Assembly: GCA_030018605.1 (NCBI GenBank)
Contig: JASEHP010000005.1
Span: 1-26,394 of the forward strand
Reading direction: 5' to 3'
DNA length: 26,394 nucleotides
Source: Thermodesulfovibrionales bacterium
GTDB taxonomy: Bacteria > Nitrospirota > Thermodesulfovibrionia > Thermodesulfovibrionales > UBA1546
Below the pieces are notes generated by a model that had not been told where the DNA came from, made no database searches, and was given only the letters and a program-made list of their open reading frames with translations. Each line of letters starts with the position of its first letter. Positions within the stretch are counted from its first letter, which is position 1. The position numbers and the translations under genes were made by a program. Below are positions 6,785 to 14,560 of this stretch, in pieces.

Positions 6785-7987
6785 GTGATCGTAATCGAAA
6801 CATATAAGGGCAAATCAATTACCGAGCATCGGGTTGAGATTGTTGAGAGGAAAGGCATCGGGCATCCTGATTACATGTGCGATTCGATGATGGATGCGAT
6901 ATCAGTGGCATTGTCAAAGGAATATATCACGCAGTTCGGCACAATCCTTCACCACAACATTGACAAAGGTCTGCTTGCCGCGGGCAGGGTTAAAAAAGAT
7001 TTTGGAGGCGGCAGAGTTCTTAAACCGATGGAGCTTACGATAGGCGACAGGGCGACTTTCAGGGCAGGCAATAAAGAAATACCTGTGGCTGATATTGCAG
7101 TTAGCGCTGCGAAAAAATGGTTAAAGGGAAATATGAGGTTTGTTGACCCTGAGAGGCATTTAAAATACCGCATTGTGCTTGCGCCCGGCTCAGAAGAACT
7201 TACGGATATTTTTTTAAGAAAAGGAAAAGTGCTGCCTGCAAATGACACATCCGCCGCTGTGGGATATTATCCGTTAAGCCCCACGGAAAAAACTGTTCTT
7301 GAGTTTGAACAGTTTCTCAATTCAAAAAAATTCAAACAAAAATATGCGGAGACAGGCGAGGATACAAAGGTGATGGGACTGAGAAAGGGGAATGTTCTTG
7401 ATTTAACGGTTGCCATGCCTTTGCTTGCAGATTACATAAAATCAGAGAAGGACTATTTTGAGAGAAAACAAGCCATACATGATGTGATGGAGAGTTTTCT
7501 TGAACGGTTTGAGGGGTTCAAGAAAAGAAATGTGCATTTTAATACCCTTGATGAAAAAGGAAGAGGGCTTGGAGGGGTTTATTTAAGCCTTCTTGGAACA
7601 TCGGCAGAGGATGCAGATTCAGGGCAGGTTGGAAGGGGCAATAGAGTGAATGGATTAATCTCTCTGAACAGGCCGTTAGGCACAGAGGCTGCTGCTGGGA
7701 AAAATCCTGTAAGCCATGTCGGAAAGATTTACAATGTTCTTGCGCATAAGATTGCAAAGGAGATTTACGAAAAGATAGACGGGATAAAAGAGGTTTATGT
7801 CCTATTGTTAAGCAGGATAGGCACTCCAATAGATAACCCGCAGGTTGCTACTGCGCAGGTTTTGCTTGAGAAGGGAAGAAAGATTGGCGAGATAGCAAAG
7901 ACGGCAGAGGAGATATTCGAGAAAGAGTTTTCAGCCATAAATAAGTTCTGCATGGAATTAAGCAGGGGAAAGTATCCGGTTTGTTAA
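6785..7987 (+). CDS. S-adenosylmethionine synthetase, archaeal type
   Basis: Makes S-adenosylmethionine from methionine and ATP. The N-terminal pattern HRVEIVERKGIGHPDYMCDS followed by FGTILHHNIDKGLLAAGR, and the later GQVGRGNRVNGLISLNRP, mark the archaeal-type MAT family, which is only distantly related to bacterial MetK. I prefer the GTG at 6785 (400 residues), 2 bp after the pgi stop with GGAAGG 7 nt upstream, over the GTG at 6767 that overlaps pgi. Length is normal for the family. The gene ends 3 bp before the convergent transporter with no terminator in between. Whether the genome also has a bacterial metK cannot be seen here. Confidence 0.93.
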   Translation: MIVIETYKGKSITEHRVEIVERKGIGHPDYMCDSMMDAISVALSKEYITQFGTILHHNIDKGLLAAGRVKKDFGGGRVLKPMELTIGDRATFRAGNKEIPVADIAVSAAKKWLKGNMRFVDPERHLKYRIVLAPGSEELTDIFLRKGKVLPANDTSAAVGYYPLSPTEKTVLEFEQFLNSKKFKQKYAETGEDTKVMGLRKGNVLDLTVAMPLLADYIKSEKDYFERKQAIHDVMESFLERFEGFKKRNVHFNTLDEKGRGLGGVYLSLLGTSAEDADSGQVGRGNRVNGLISLNRPLGTEAAAGKNPVSHVGKIYNVLAHKIAKEIYEKIDGIKEVYVLLLSRIGTPIDNPQVATAQVLLEKGRKIGEIAKTAEEIFEKEFSAINKFCMELSRGKYPVC

Positions 7988-7990
7988 ATG

Positions 7991-9262
7991 TCACTCGTAA
8001 TCCGGTTTTTCATCTTTGGGAATGAATAGAATGGTCAGGATGCCGGGGATCGCGAGGACGCAGACAATGACAAAGAACATCCTGTATCCGACTGCCTGCT
8101 GGAGATACCCGCTGATGAATCCCGGCAGCATCATGCCCAGAGCCATAATGCCTGTGGAAATAGCGAAGTGGGATGTTTTGTGCCTGCCCCGTGCAGCGTA
8201 CATGAGATAGACCATGAATGCCGTGAATCCCAAGCCGTAGCCGAACTGTTCCAAGGCAACAAGGACGTAGGTAAGCACAATCTCCGGCTGAGTATACGCC
8301 ATATATACATAGAAAATATCCGGGAAATGGAGCGTAATTGCCATGGGCCAGATGCACTTTCTGAGCCCGAATTTAGATATGAGCCATCCGCCGAGGATTC
8401 CTCCTAAAACAAGACATATCATGCCCACTGTGCCGTATGCGAGCCCGACCTGTGAGGTGGAAAGTCCCAGCCCGCCCGCACCTTTGGAGTCCAGTAAAAA
8501 AGGCGGGGCCAGCTTCAGAAGCATTGCTTCAGCAAAACGGTAGAGCAGTATAAAAGCGATGATGGCCCAGATTTTTTCCTGTCTGAAGTAAGAACTGAAT
8601 ATTTCAAGAAAAGAAACATCACTCGCAGCGTCACGTGGTGAACGTTTGCTGTCTGTCGCAGGAAAGGGAAGCACGAATGTGTGATATAGCGGCGCCAAAA
8701 CGAATACAATGCCTGCTGTACTGATAACGACTGTCCAGCTCAATGGAATGCTGCCAGTGACAGCCTCTATTCGGCCCGCCGCATATATGAGCAGTCCTGA
8801 GCCGAAGATCATGGCAAGCCTGTAGAATGTAGCCCTGATGCCTACGAACAGAGCTTGCTCTTCCTTGTTTAGTGCCAGCATGTAAAACCCGTCTGTGGCG
8901 ATGTCATGAGTGGCAGAAACGAATGCGCTGGCAATAAAGGCTGATAGGGAAAGGAAGAAATATCCCTCTGTGTTCAGCGCATACGCAGCAAGAAACAGAC
9001 AGACAGCCATAGCAAACTGCGTTGAGATAATCCATCTTCTTTTCGTTGAGTAGATGTCCACGAGCGGACTCCAGAACATCTTGATGACCCATGGCAAATA
9101 GAGCCAGCTTGTCCAGAATGCGATGCTCGCATTATCAATGCCCATCTTTTTATACAGGATGACCGAAACAGTGTTGATGATGATGTAAGGCAGTCCTTCG
9201 GCAAAATAGAGGGAGGGAACGAATGTCCACGGATTGCGGGAAGTGACTGGTTGTCTTTTCAT
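7991..9262 (-). CDS. Major-facilitator transporter, AmpG-like
   Basis: A 423-residue membrane protein with about twelve hydrophobic segments. The start SLYFAEGLPYIIINTVSVIL, the WSPLVDIYSTKRRWI loop and the motif FVSATHDIATDGFYMLAL follow the AmpG branch of the major facilitator superfamily, whose best-known member imports muropeptides for cell-wall recycling. Substrate in this organism is unknown; many AmpG-like proteins are not muropeptide carriers. No good Shine-Dalgarno precedes the ATG at 9262. The gene stands alone, converging on the MAT gene and diverging from the yceD operon. A generic sugar or solute MFS carrier is the alternative. Confidence 0.83.
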   Translation of the reverse strand: MKRQPVTSRNPWTFVPSLYFAEGLPYIIINTVSVILYKKMGIDNASIAFWTSWLYLPWVIKMFWSPLVDIYSTKRRWIISTQFAMAVCLFLAAYALNTEGYFFLSLSAFIASAFVSATHDIATDGFYMLALNKEEQALFVGIRATFYRLAMIFGSGLLIYAAGRIEAVTGSIPLSWTVVISTAGIVFVLAPLYHTFVLPFPATDSKRSPRDAASDVSFLEIFSSYFRQEKIWAIIAFILLYRFAEAMLLKLAPPFLLDSKGAGGLGLSTSQVGLAYGTVGMICLVLGGILGGWLISKFGLRKCIWPMAITLHFPDIFYVYMAYTQPEIVLTYVLVALEQFGYGLGFTAFMVYLMYAARGRHKTSHFAISTGIMALGMMLPGFISGYLQQAVGYRMFFVIVCVLAIPGILTILFIPKDEKPDYE

Positions 9263-9463
9263 ATTGGAAAGACTACCAAATCAGCAGACAAACATTCCAG
9301 AAAAAAATGCGGCTACCCTGTACATAAAAGATTTTCAAGGTATAAATGTGAAGAGGTTTATAAATAGGCGGCAGTTAGGAAAAAGCTTTCCTTCCTGTTG
9401 CAATTCGGCTAAAATCTGATTATGAGAAGGTTAAAATTGAATCTCGGGAAGGCAGAGGTTTCC

Positions 9464-9493
9464 TTGACATGCTTTTAATGCATTCTTTATAAT
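9464..9493 (+). promoter_or_regulatory. Consensus promoter of the yceD-rpmF-plsX-fabH operon
   Basis: A perfect -35 TTGACA (9464-9469) and perfect -10 TATAAT (9488-9493) are separated by 18 bp. Transcription should begin near 9500, giving a leader of about 50 nt. The rest of 9263-9463, upstream, shows no gene; only a short palindrome around 9379-9392 (AGGAAA and TTTCCT) stands out. Confidence 0.82.
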
Positions 9494-9511
9494 TAAACAC
9501 TTTTCTTTAAT

Positions 9512-9539
9512 GGTCTTTTCCGCCTCTGCGGATCAGACC
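9512..9539 (+). promoter_or_regulatory. Leader hairpin upstream of yceD
   Basis: In the short leader, GGTCT (9512-9516) pairs with AGACC (9535-9539) and CCGC (9520-9523) pairs with GCGG (9528-9531) around a CTCT loop, with a 3x3 internal loop between. It occupies most of the leader, and no clear Shine-Dalgarno follows before the ATG at 9551. It may influence translation of the ribosome and lipid operon; a protein-binding leader is possible but unproven. Confidence 0.45.
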
Positions 9540-9550
9540 GGGCTGAAAAA

Positions 9551-10057
9551 ATGAAGATATTGATTTCAGAGATACCTGATGAGGGTCTGGAACTTACAAT
9601 TGATGAGACGCTTGAGTCAGATGTTATAAAACTGGTTTCTCCTGTAAAAGGGCAGTTGAGCATAAGGAAGATAATGCCCGAGGTTGTAATACAGGGTGAG
9701 ATAACGGCAAGTGCGGAGCTTGAATGCAGCAGATGCCTGAAAAACTATACATCTGAAATAAGCGCTCCATTCATTGTAACGTATCACCCTGCCGAGGAAT
9801 TAAAGGCTGAGGGCAAACACGAGATCAGGGAAGATGAACTGGAGACAGGATTTTATTCCGGAGATGAGTTTGATATCACGGAACTGCTGAAAGAGCAGAT
9901 ACTTTTGAATGTTTCCATGAAACCTCTGTGCAGCGAAACCTGCAAGGGCATATGCCCCAAATGCGGGACAGACTTAAATGTGAATAAATGCAGTTGCAGT
10001 TTAGATAAAACAGACTCAAGACTTGAGGTTCTGAAAGAATTGTTAAGAAGGGAGTAA
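9551..10057 (+). CDS. yceD: YceD-family (DUF177) protein
   Basis: A 168-residue protein of the YceD/DUF177 family, almost always encoded directly before rpmF and implicated in large-subunit rRNA accumulation. Family features visible are the beta-rich N-terminal half, the CSRC pair (Cys59, Cys62) followed by a short acidic region, the FDITELLKEQILLNVSMKPLC stretch near 107-127 and a cysteine-rich end (127, 131, 135, 138, 147, 149) that may bind zinc. The gene is first in its operon, 5 bp ahead of rpmF, under the consensus promoter at 9464. No Shine-Dalgarno stands out before the ATG. Confidence 0.9.
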   Translation: MKILISEIPDEGLELTIDETLESDVIKLVSPVKGQLSIRKIMPEVVIQGEITASAELECSRCLKNYTSEISAPFIVTYHPAEELKAEGKHEIREDELETGFYSGDEFDITELLKEQILLNVSMKPLCSETCKGICPKCGTDLNVNKCSCSLDKTDSRLEVLKELLRRE

Positions 10058-10062
10058 AAAAA

Positions 10063-10251
10063 ATGGCTAATCCGACGCACAGACATACAAGGACAAGAAG
10101 GGACAAGCGCAGGGCAAACTGGAAGGGACAGACGCCCAATCTCAGCTCGTGCCCTGAATGTAAGGAATTAAAGCTGTCGCACAGGGCCTGCCCAAGCTGC
10201 GGTTCGTATAACGGCAATAAGGTTCTTGAAATAGTTGAAAAGGAAGCATGA
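10063..10251 (+). CDS. rpmF: 50S ribosomal protein L32
   Basis: A 62-residue basic ribosomal protein of the large subunit. The start MANPTHRHTRTRRDKRRANW is characteristic, and the two CxxC pairs (Cys30/33 and Cys43/46) show it to be the zinc-binding form. It lies 5 bp after yceD, and its stop overlaps the plsX start (ATGA), the conserved yceD-rpmF-plsX order of many bacteria. Confidence 0.97.
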   Translation: MANPTHRHTRTRRDKRRANWKGQTPNLSSCPECKELKLSHRACPSCGSYNGNKVLEIVEKEA

Positions 10252-11270
10252 GGATTGCCCTTGATGCCATGGGGGGCGATTATGCCCCTGCTGTCACGGT
10301 AGAGGGCGCTGTTGAGAGTGTAAGCGAATACGACGACCTTGAGGTCATACTTTTCGGGGACGAGGCACAGATCAAAAAAGAACTGAAGGACAGGCGCTGC
10401 ACATCCAACCGCATTCATATCAGGCAGACCTCTCAGGTCATAGGAATGCATGAGTCTCCTGTTACCGCTCTCAGGAAAAAAAAGGATTCCTCTATCAGGC
10501 GCGCTGTTGATGCCGTGAAAAATAAAGAAGCTGACGCAGTGGTGAGCGCAGGCAATTCAGGCGTTGCAATGGCTTCGGCTCTCTTTGTTCTCGGAACATC
10601 AAAGGGTGTTGACAGGCCTGCAATCGCAGCGACAATACCTACACTCAAGGGCCTGTTTGTTCTGATAGATGCCGGCGCAAATGTTGACTGCAAGGCAGAG
10701 AATCTGCTTCAGTTTGGATTGATGGGCAGTTCATATTGCAAGGCGATTTTCGGCAAGCGCGAGCCAAAGGTGGCGCTTCTGAGCATAGGAGAGGAAGACG
10801 TGAAGGGCAATGAACTTACCAGAGAGGCATTCAAGCTTCTTAAAGGCACAAATCTGAATTTTACAGGAAATATAGAGGGGAAAGATGTTTTTTCCGGCGA
10901 TGCTGATGTGGTGGTCTGCGATGGGTTTATAGGTAATGTGTTTTTGAAAACCAGCGAAGGGCTTGCTGATATGATAATAAAAATGCTAAAAAGGGAGATT
11001 GCAGGAATGGCAACAGGAAGGGTCGGGTATCTTTTTATGAAGCCTGCGCTGAAGAGCTTCAGAAAGAAAACAGACTATGCCGAATATGGCGGTGCGCCCC
11101 TGCTCGGGATAAACGGCACATGCATAATAAGCCACGGAAGATCTTCATCGCGCGCAGTGAGAAATGCAATCAAGGTTGCAGCGGAGTTTTCCAGAAAGAA
11201 AGTGCATGAGATTATCTCAGAGGAGATATTGAATCTTCGCGCAAAGGAGAAGACTGTTGTTAAGGGCTAA
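10248..11270 (+). CDS. plsX: Phosphate acyltransferase PlsX
   Basis: Converts acyl-ACP and phosphate to acyl-phosphate, the acyl donor for the first step of phosphatidic acid synthesis; a peripheral membrane enzyme. At 340 residues it has family length. It begins MRIALDAMGGDYAP, the diagnostic start, with VVSAGNSGVAMASALF near 98-113, LIDAGANVDCKAENLLQFG in the middle, and the C-terminal GGAPLLGINGTCIISHGRSS. The ATG overlaps rpmF by 4 bp, and its end overlaps fabH by 14 bp, so the four genes are tightly coupled. Confidence 0.97.
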   Translation: MRIALDAMGGDYAPAVTVEGAVESVSEYDDLEVILFGDEAQIKKELKDRRCTSNRIHIRQTSQVIGMHESPVTALRKKKDSSIRRAVDAVKNKEADAVVSAGNSGVAMASALFVLGTSKGVDRPAIAATIPTLKGLFVLIDAGANVDCKAENLLQFGLMGSSYCKAIFGKREPKVALLSIGEEDVKGNELTREAFKLLKGTNLNFTGNIEGKDVFSGDADVVVCDGFIGNVFLKTSEGLADMIIKMLKREIAGMATGRVGYLFMKPALKSFRKKTDYAEYGGAPLLGINGTCIISHGRSSSRAVRNAIKVAAEFSRKKVHEIISEEILNLRAKEKTVVKG

Positions 11271-12237
11271 GATTATCGCAACAGGCTCTTACGCGCCGGA
11301 GCGTGTGCTTACCAATTTTGACCTTGAAAAGATGGTTGATACGTCTGATGAATGGATAAGGGAGAGGTCAGGCATCAGGGAAAGGCGGATAGCAAGCGAG
11401 AAAGAGGCGGCATCTGATCTTGCGTATGAGGCTGCAAAGGCAGCTTTCAAGAGGACAGACATAAAGCCGAAAGATATTGAATTGATAATTGTTGCAACGG
11501 TCACAGGAGACATGCCTACACCTGCAACAGCATGCCATCTTCAGCATAAGCTTGGCATAAAAAAAGCTGCTGCCTTTGATGTAAATGCCGCATGTTCAGG
11601 ATTTCTTTACGGGCTTTCGATAGCAGACAGTTTTATAAAAAGCGGCGCTTACAAGAGAATACTACTTGTAGGCACAGAAGTCCTTTCCAGATTTACCGAC
11701 TGGGAAGACAGGACAACTTGCGTGCTTTTTGGCGACGGCGCGGGAGCCGCAATACTGGAAGCAACGGATGAAAACAGGGGAATAGTCTCTGCACATATAA
11801 GGTCTGACGGAGCGCTGTGGGAACTCCTGCACATGCCGGGCGGAGGCTCGATTAATCCTCCCTCTAAAGAATCACTGAAAAAGAAGATGCACTATCTTAA
11901 AATGAAAGGCAACGAGATATTCAAGGTTGCTGTAAGGACACTGGAAAATCTTGCGTCAAGAACCCTTGTGGAAAATAAGCTCAAGCCTTCCCAGCTTTCC
12001 CTGCTTATACCTCATCAGGCGAATCTGAGAATCATACAGGCAACTGCTGAACGGCTTAATATTCCGATGGAAAAGGTCTTTGTCAATATTGATAAATACG
12101 GGAATACATCTGCCGCCTCCATACCCATTGCGCTTGATGAGGCTGTCAGGCAGGGCAGGGTAAGGGACGGAGATTATGTTCTTCTTGAGGCTTTCGGCGG
12201 CGGGCTTACATGGGCGTCGGTGCTGATAAAATGGTAG
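11257..12237 (+). CDS. fabH: 3-oxoacyl-ACP synthase III
   Basis: Condenses acetyl-CoA (or a branched acyl-CoA) with malonyl-ACP to start fatty-acid synthesis. The 326-residue protein has the full triad: Cys113 in NAACSGFLYG, His253 in IPHQANLRI and Asn283 in YGNTSAAS, plus the C-terminal EAFGGGLTWAS. The start is a TTG at 11257 with GGAG 7 nt upstream, inside the end of plsX. The usual fabD, fabG and acpP do not follow; a 190-bp inverted-repeat element separates it from gpsA. Confidence 0.96.
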   Translation: MLRAKIIATGSYAPERVLTNFDLEKMVDTSDEWIRERSGIRERRIASEKEAASDLAYEAAKAAFKRTDIKPKDIELIIVATVTGDMPTPATACHLQHKLGIKKAAAFDVNAACSGFLYGLSIADSFIKSGAYKRILLVGTEVLSRFTDWEDRTTCVLFGDGAGAAILEATDENRGIVSAHIRSDGALWELLHMPGGGSINPPSKESLKKKMHYLKMKGNEIFKVAVRTLENLASRTLVENKLKPSQLSLLIPHQANLRIIQATAERLNIPMEKVFVNIDKYGNTSAASIPIALDEAVRQGRVRDGDYVLLEAFGGGLTWASVLIKW

Positions 12238-12242
12238 GATAG

Positions 12243-12413
12243 ATTAATCTGACATTGCTCAAAAATTTCTTTAACTCGATGAGAATTTAAGATGCTTGAT
12301 TCAGGATTCAAGCTACATAATAAAGGATTTTCTGTCATGCATTGTGCATCCTGTATCTTGCATAACGCACAATGTATCGAAAAATAAATTTTCTCGCAAT
12401 ATCAGATTAATTT
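12243..12413. repeat. 170-bp MITE-like inverted-repeat element enclosing a heptad hairpin
   Basis: The ends are long imperfect inverted repeats: TTAATCTGACATTGC at the left and the complement of TTAATCTGATATTGC at the right, with the match continuing inward through an AAAATTT block. Inside is a heptad hairpin: left arm 12289-12316 (words such as AAGATGC, AGGATTC), right arm 12339-12366 (words such as GCATCCT, GTATCTT), four words in each. CATTGTGC and GCACAATG form a further inner stem. It fills almost the whole fabH-gpsA gap. No reading frame is present. Confidence 0.8.
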
Positions 12414-12435
12414 TTAAAGCATAGGATAATTGTTT

Positions 12436-13425
12436 ATGGGCTATATTGCAGTCATAGGCGCAGGCAGTTGGGGTACAACCCTTGCATGTATTTTGTCCGA
12501 GAAGGGTTATGACATTTCTCTATGGGTATACGAGGAATCCCTTGCCGAAGAGATAAGGAACACAAGGATAAACAGTATTTACCTGCCTGACATCACTATT
12601 CCTGACAACATAAGAATCGCGCATAAATTAGATGAAGCTGTAAAACAGGCCAGATATATCGTGAGCGCTATGCCGACACAATATACAAGAGCAGTATTCA
12701 AAAAGGCGGATTTTTATATTCCCGACGAGGCTGTAATCATAAGCGCATCAAAAGGGATAGAACGCGGAACTCTTCTGACAGTTTCTTCTATATTCAAAGA
12801 AATCACAGGGCATAAGATCGCTGTGCTTTCAGGCCCCAGCTTTGCAAAAGAGGCGATAATGAAAAAACTTACGGCAGTAACGCTTGCAACAGAAGATAAG
12901 GACACAGGCTTGCTGCTTCAGGAAATTTTAAATACAAATCATTTCAGGGTTTATACTAACAATGACTTAATCGGCGTTGAACTTGGCGGGGCGCTGAAAA
13001 ATGTGATGGCTATCGCTGCAGGAATATCTGACGGTCTCGGACTGGGCAATAATGCGCGTGCTGCGCTGATAACAAGAGGGCTTGCCGAAATGAGGAGGCT
13101 TGGCCTTGCGATGGGCGCAAAAGAGGAGACTTTTTTCGGATTAAGCGGGCTTGGAGATCTGGTGCTGACATGCACAAGCGCAATTTCAAGGAATCACACG
13201 ACAGGAGTTAAACTTGCTCAGGGCATGAAACTCGCTGATATTCTTTCACAGACAAGGGCGGTTGCAGAGGGTGTGGATACCGCTGAATCAGCCTATCACC
13301 TTTCAAAAAAATATAATGTTGAGATGCCTATTGCGGAACAGGTATACAAAGTCCTCTACGAGGACAAAAGTCCCGCAGAGGCTGTCAATGACCTCATGAA
13401 CCGCGCTTTTAAGTCTGAGTTTTAA
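12436..13425 (+). CDS. gpsA: Glycerol-3-phosphate dehydrogenase [NAD(P)+]
   Basis: Reduces dihydroxyacetone phosphate to sn-glycerol 3-phosphate, the backbone for phospholipids, so it works with PlsX upstream. The 329-residue protein has the Rossmann motif GAGSWGTTLA at its start, SASKGIERGTLLTVS, the LSGPSFAKEA motif, the catalytic-lysine region VELGGALKNVMAIAAGI and FGLSGLGDLVLTCTS. The ATG at 12436 has AGGA 9 nt upstream and is preferred to the TTG two codons earlier. The gene follows the inverted-repeat element and precedes larB by 8 bp. Confidence 0.96.
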   Translation: MGYIAVIGAGSWGTTLACILSEKGYDISLWVYEESLAEEIRNTRINSIYLPDITIPDNIRIAHKLDEAVKQARYIVSAMPTQYTRAVFKKADFYIPDEAVIISASKGIERGTLLTVSSIFKEITGHKIAVLSGPSFAKEAIMKKLTAVTLATEDKDTGLLLQEILNTNHFRVYTNNDLIGVELGGALKNVMAIAAGISDGLGLGNNARAALITRGLAEMRRLGLAMGAKEETFFGLSGLGDLVLTCTSAISRNHTTGVKLAQGMKLADILSQTRAVAEGVDTAESAYHLSKKYNVEMPIAEQVYKVLYEDKSPAEAVNDLMNRAFKSEF

Positions 13426-13433
13426 TTTCAGGG

Positions 13434-14171
13434 ATGAACAACGACAAAATAAAAAAGATTCTCTTGTCGGTAAAAAGCGGCGGCATCTCTGTTGAAGGCG
13501 CAGTAAAAAAACTTAAGCACTTTCCATACGAAGACATCTCATTTGCTAAGGTTGACCACCACAGGCATCTGAGGCAGGGAGTGCCTGAGGTTATTTTTGC
13601 GTCGGGAAAGACAGAGGAACAGGTGATAAGTATTGCAAAGGCAATGTATAAAAAAAGCAAAAGATTTCTCATTACTAAAGCTGCTAAAGATATTTATAAT
13701 GCCCTTAAAATCAAGGGCGCTGTTTTTCATCCTGCATCAGGAATTATTTCAATAGGAGAGGAAAAGAAAAAAACAGGGAATATTCTTGTTCTTACAGCAG
13801 GGACATCTGACATTCCTGTTGCGGAGGAGGCAGCTGTCACCGCCTCGTTTCTTGGAAGCAGGGTTAATGCTCTTTATGATGTCGGAGTTGCCGGACTTCA
13901 CAGGCTTATGGACAATAAGGAATATATTAAGAATGCCAGGGTTATCATTGTCATTGCAGGGATGGAGGGCGCGCTTCCATCTGTTATTGGAGGTCTTACG
14001 GACAAACCCATAATAGCAGTCCCGACTTCAACAGGCTACGGCACAAGCCTTGGCGGTCTAACCGCGCTCTTTGCAATGCTCAACTCATGCGTGCCAGGGA
14101 TTGCCGTCATGAATGTGGAGAACGGTTTTGGTGCAGGGTGCCTTGCGCATAAAATAAATACGCTGATTTGA
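13434..14171 (+). CDS. larB: Nickel-pincer cofactor biosynthesis protein LarB
   Basis: A 245-residue member of the LarB family, related to PurE. LarB carboxylates and hydrolyses nicotinic acid adenine dinucleotide in the first step of nickel-pincer nucleotide synthesis for lactate racemase and related LarA enzymes. The PurE-like core is visible: ILVLTAGTSDIPVAEEAA, then NALYDVGVAGLHRL, VIAGMEGALPSVIGGL and VPTSTGYGTSLGG. The N-terminal extension with FAKVDHHRHLRQGVPEVIF is typical of LarB rather than PurE. larA, larC and larE are not in the window. The stop codon overlaps the -35 box of the thiamine promoter. Confidence 0.9.
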   Translation: MNNDKIKKILLSVKSGGISVEGAVKKLKHFPYEDISFAKVDHHRHLRQGVPEVIFASGKTEEQVISIAKAMYKKSKRFLITKAAKDIYNALKIKGAVFHPASGIISIGEEKKKTGNILVLTAGTSDIPVAEEAAVTASFLGSRVNALYDVGVAGLHRLMDNKEYIKNARVIIVIAGMEGALPSVIGGLTDKPIIAVPTSTGYGTSLGGLTALFAMLNSCVPGIAVMNVENGFGAGCLAHKINTLI

Positions 14172-14197
14172 CATTCTTGTAAAATCTCCACTATACT
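14168..14197 (+). promoter_or_regulatory. Promoter of the thiamine operon
   Basis: A perfect -35 TTGACA (14168-14173) includes the TGA stop of larB, and a -10 TATACT (14192-14197) follows after 18 bp. The start is expected near 14203-14205, just where the first strand of the TPP riboswitch begins, so the riboswitch would sit at the 5' end of the mRNA. Confidence 0.78.
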
Positions 14198-14202
14198 CAA
14201 AT

Positions 14203-14299
14203 CAACCCCTGGGGGAGGCAAGAGCCTGAGAGTCCCGATTTTATCGGGAGACCCATTGAACCTGATACGGGTAATGCCGGCGGAGGAATTAGGGAGTTG
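14203..14299 (+). promoter_or_regulatory. TPP riboswitch (THI element)
   Basis: The thiamine pyrophosphate aptamer is recognisable: closing stem CAACCCCT with AGGGAGTTG, the conserved CCTGAGAG of the pyrimidine-binding arm, a variable hairpin TCCCGAT/ATCGGGA, then ACCCATTGAACCTGAT and GGGTAATGCCGGCGGAGGAA for the pyrophosphate-binding arm. It lies directly before a terminator and thiS, so TPP should switch off thiSGEC by early termination. Confidence 0.95.
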
Positions 14300-14310
14300 T
14301 TTTAAGGCAG

Positions 14311-14346
14311 CCGTATCCTTTCTTGAGGGATGCGGTTTTTTATTTT
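14311..14346 (+). terminator. Intrinsic terminator controlled by the TPP riboswitch
   Basis: CCGTATCC (14311-14318) pairs with GGGATGCGG (14327-14335; 8 pairs with one G-U) and a T-rich run follows to the base before the thiS ATG. No alternative stem was modelled, but placement right after the aptamer indicates transcription attenuation. Confidence 0.82.
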
Positions 14347-14553
14347 ATGCGCTTGACAGTTAACGGAGAAAACATAGATTCTAACGCGGCTACGGTCAAG
14401 GAACTTCTTGATGAACTCAAGATAGTTCAGGGCAGGGTTGCTGTTGAGGTGAATCTTTCTATAATCAAAAGAGACGACTATGAGGTTTACAGGCTTAAAG
14501 AAGGTGATAAGGTGGAGATTGTGAATTTTATCGGAGGAGGATGTTTGAAGTAG
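14347..14553 (+). CDS. thiS: Sulfur carrier protein ThiS with a C-terminal tail after Gly-Gly
   Basis: A 68-residue beta-grasp sulfur carrier that donates sulfur as a C-terminal thiocarboxylate to ThiG. Typical features are the start MRLTVNGE, the ATVKELLDELKI helix and the end EIVNFIGGG. Unlike normal ThiS, the Gly-Gly end is followed by Cys-Leu-Lys before the stop, so the tail would have to be removed before adenylation. The ATG at 14347 is used because the upstream TTG at 14323 lies inside the terminator stem. No ordinary Shine-Dalgarno is present; GAGGG in the stem is 17 nt away. No thiF is in this operon. Confidence 0.9.
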   Translation: MRLTVNGENIDSNAATVKELLDELKIVQGRVAVEVNLSIIKRDDYEVYRLKEGDKVEIVNFIGGGCLK

Positions 14554-14560
14554 AATGCTA

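Noticed and set aside
8010..8357. 115-codon frame inside the transporter gene
   Set aside because: It is an out-of-frame shadow; the overlapping 423-residue frame has clear transporter motifs.
9263..9463. A small gene or RNA between the AmpG-like gene and the yceD promoter
   Set aside because: No frame with a ribosome site, no tRNA fold, and no conserved motif was found.
14323..14346. TTG at 14323 as the thiS start
   Set aside because: It lies in the terminator stem and would add residues not found at ThiS starts; the ATG at 14347 gives the usual MRLTVNGE.
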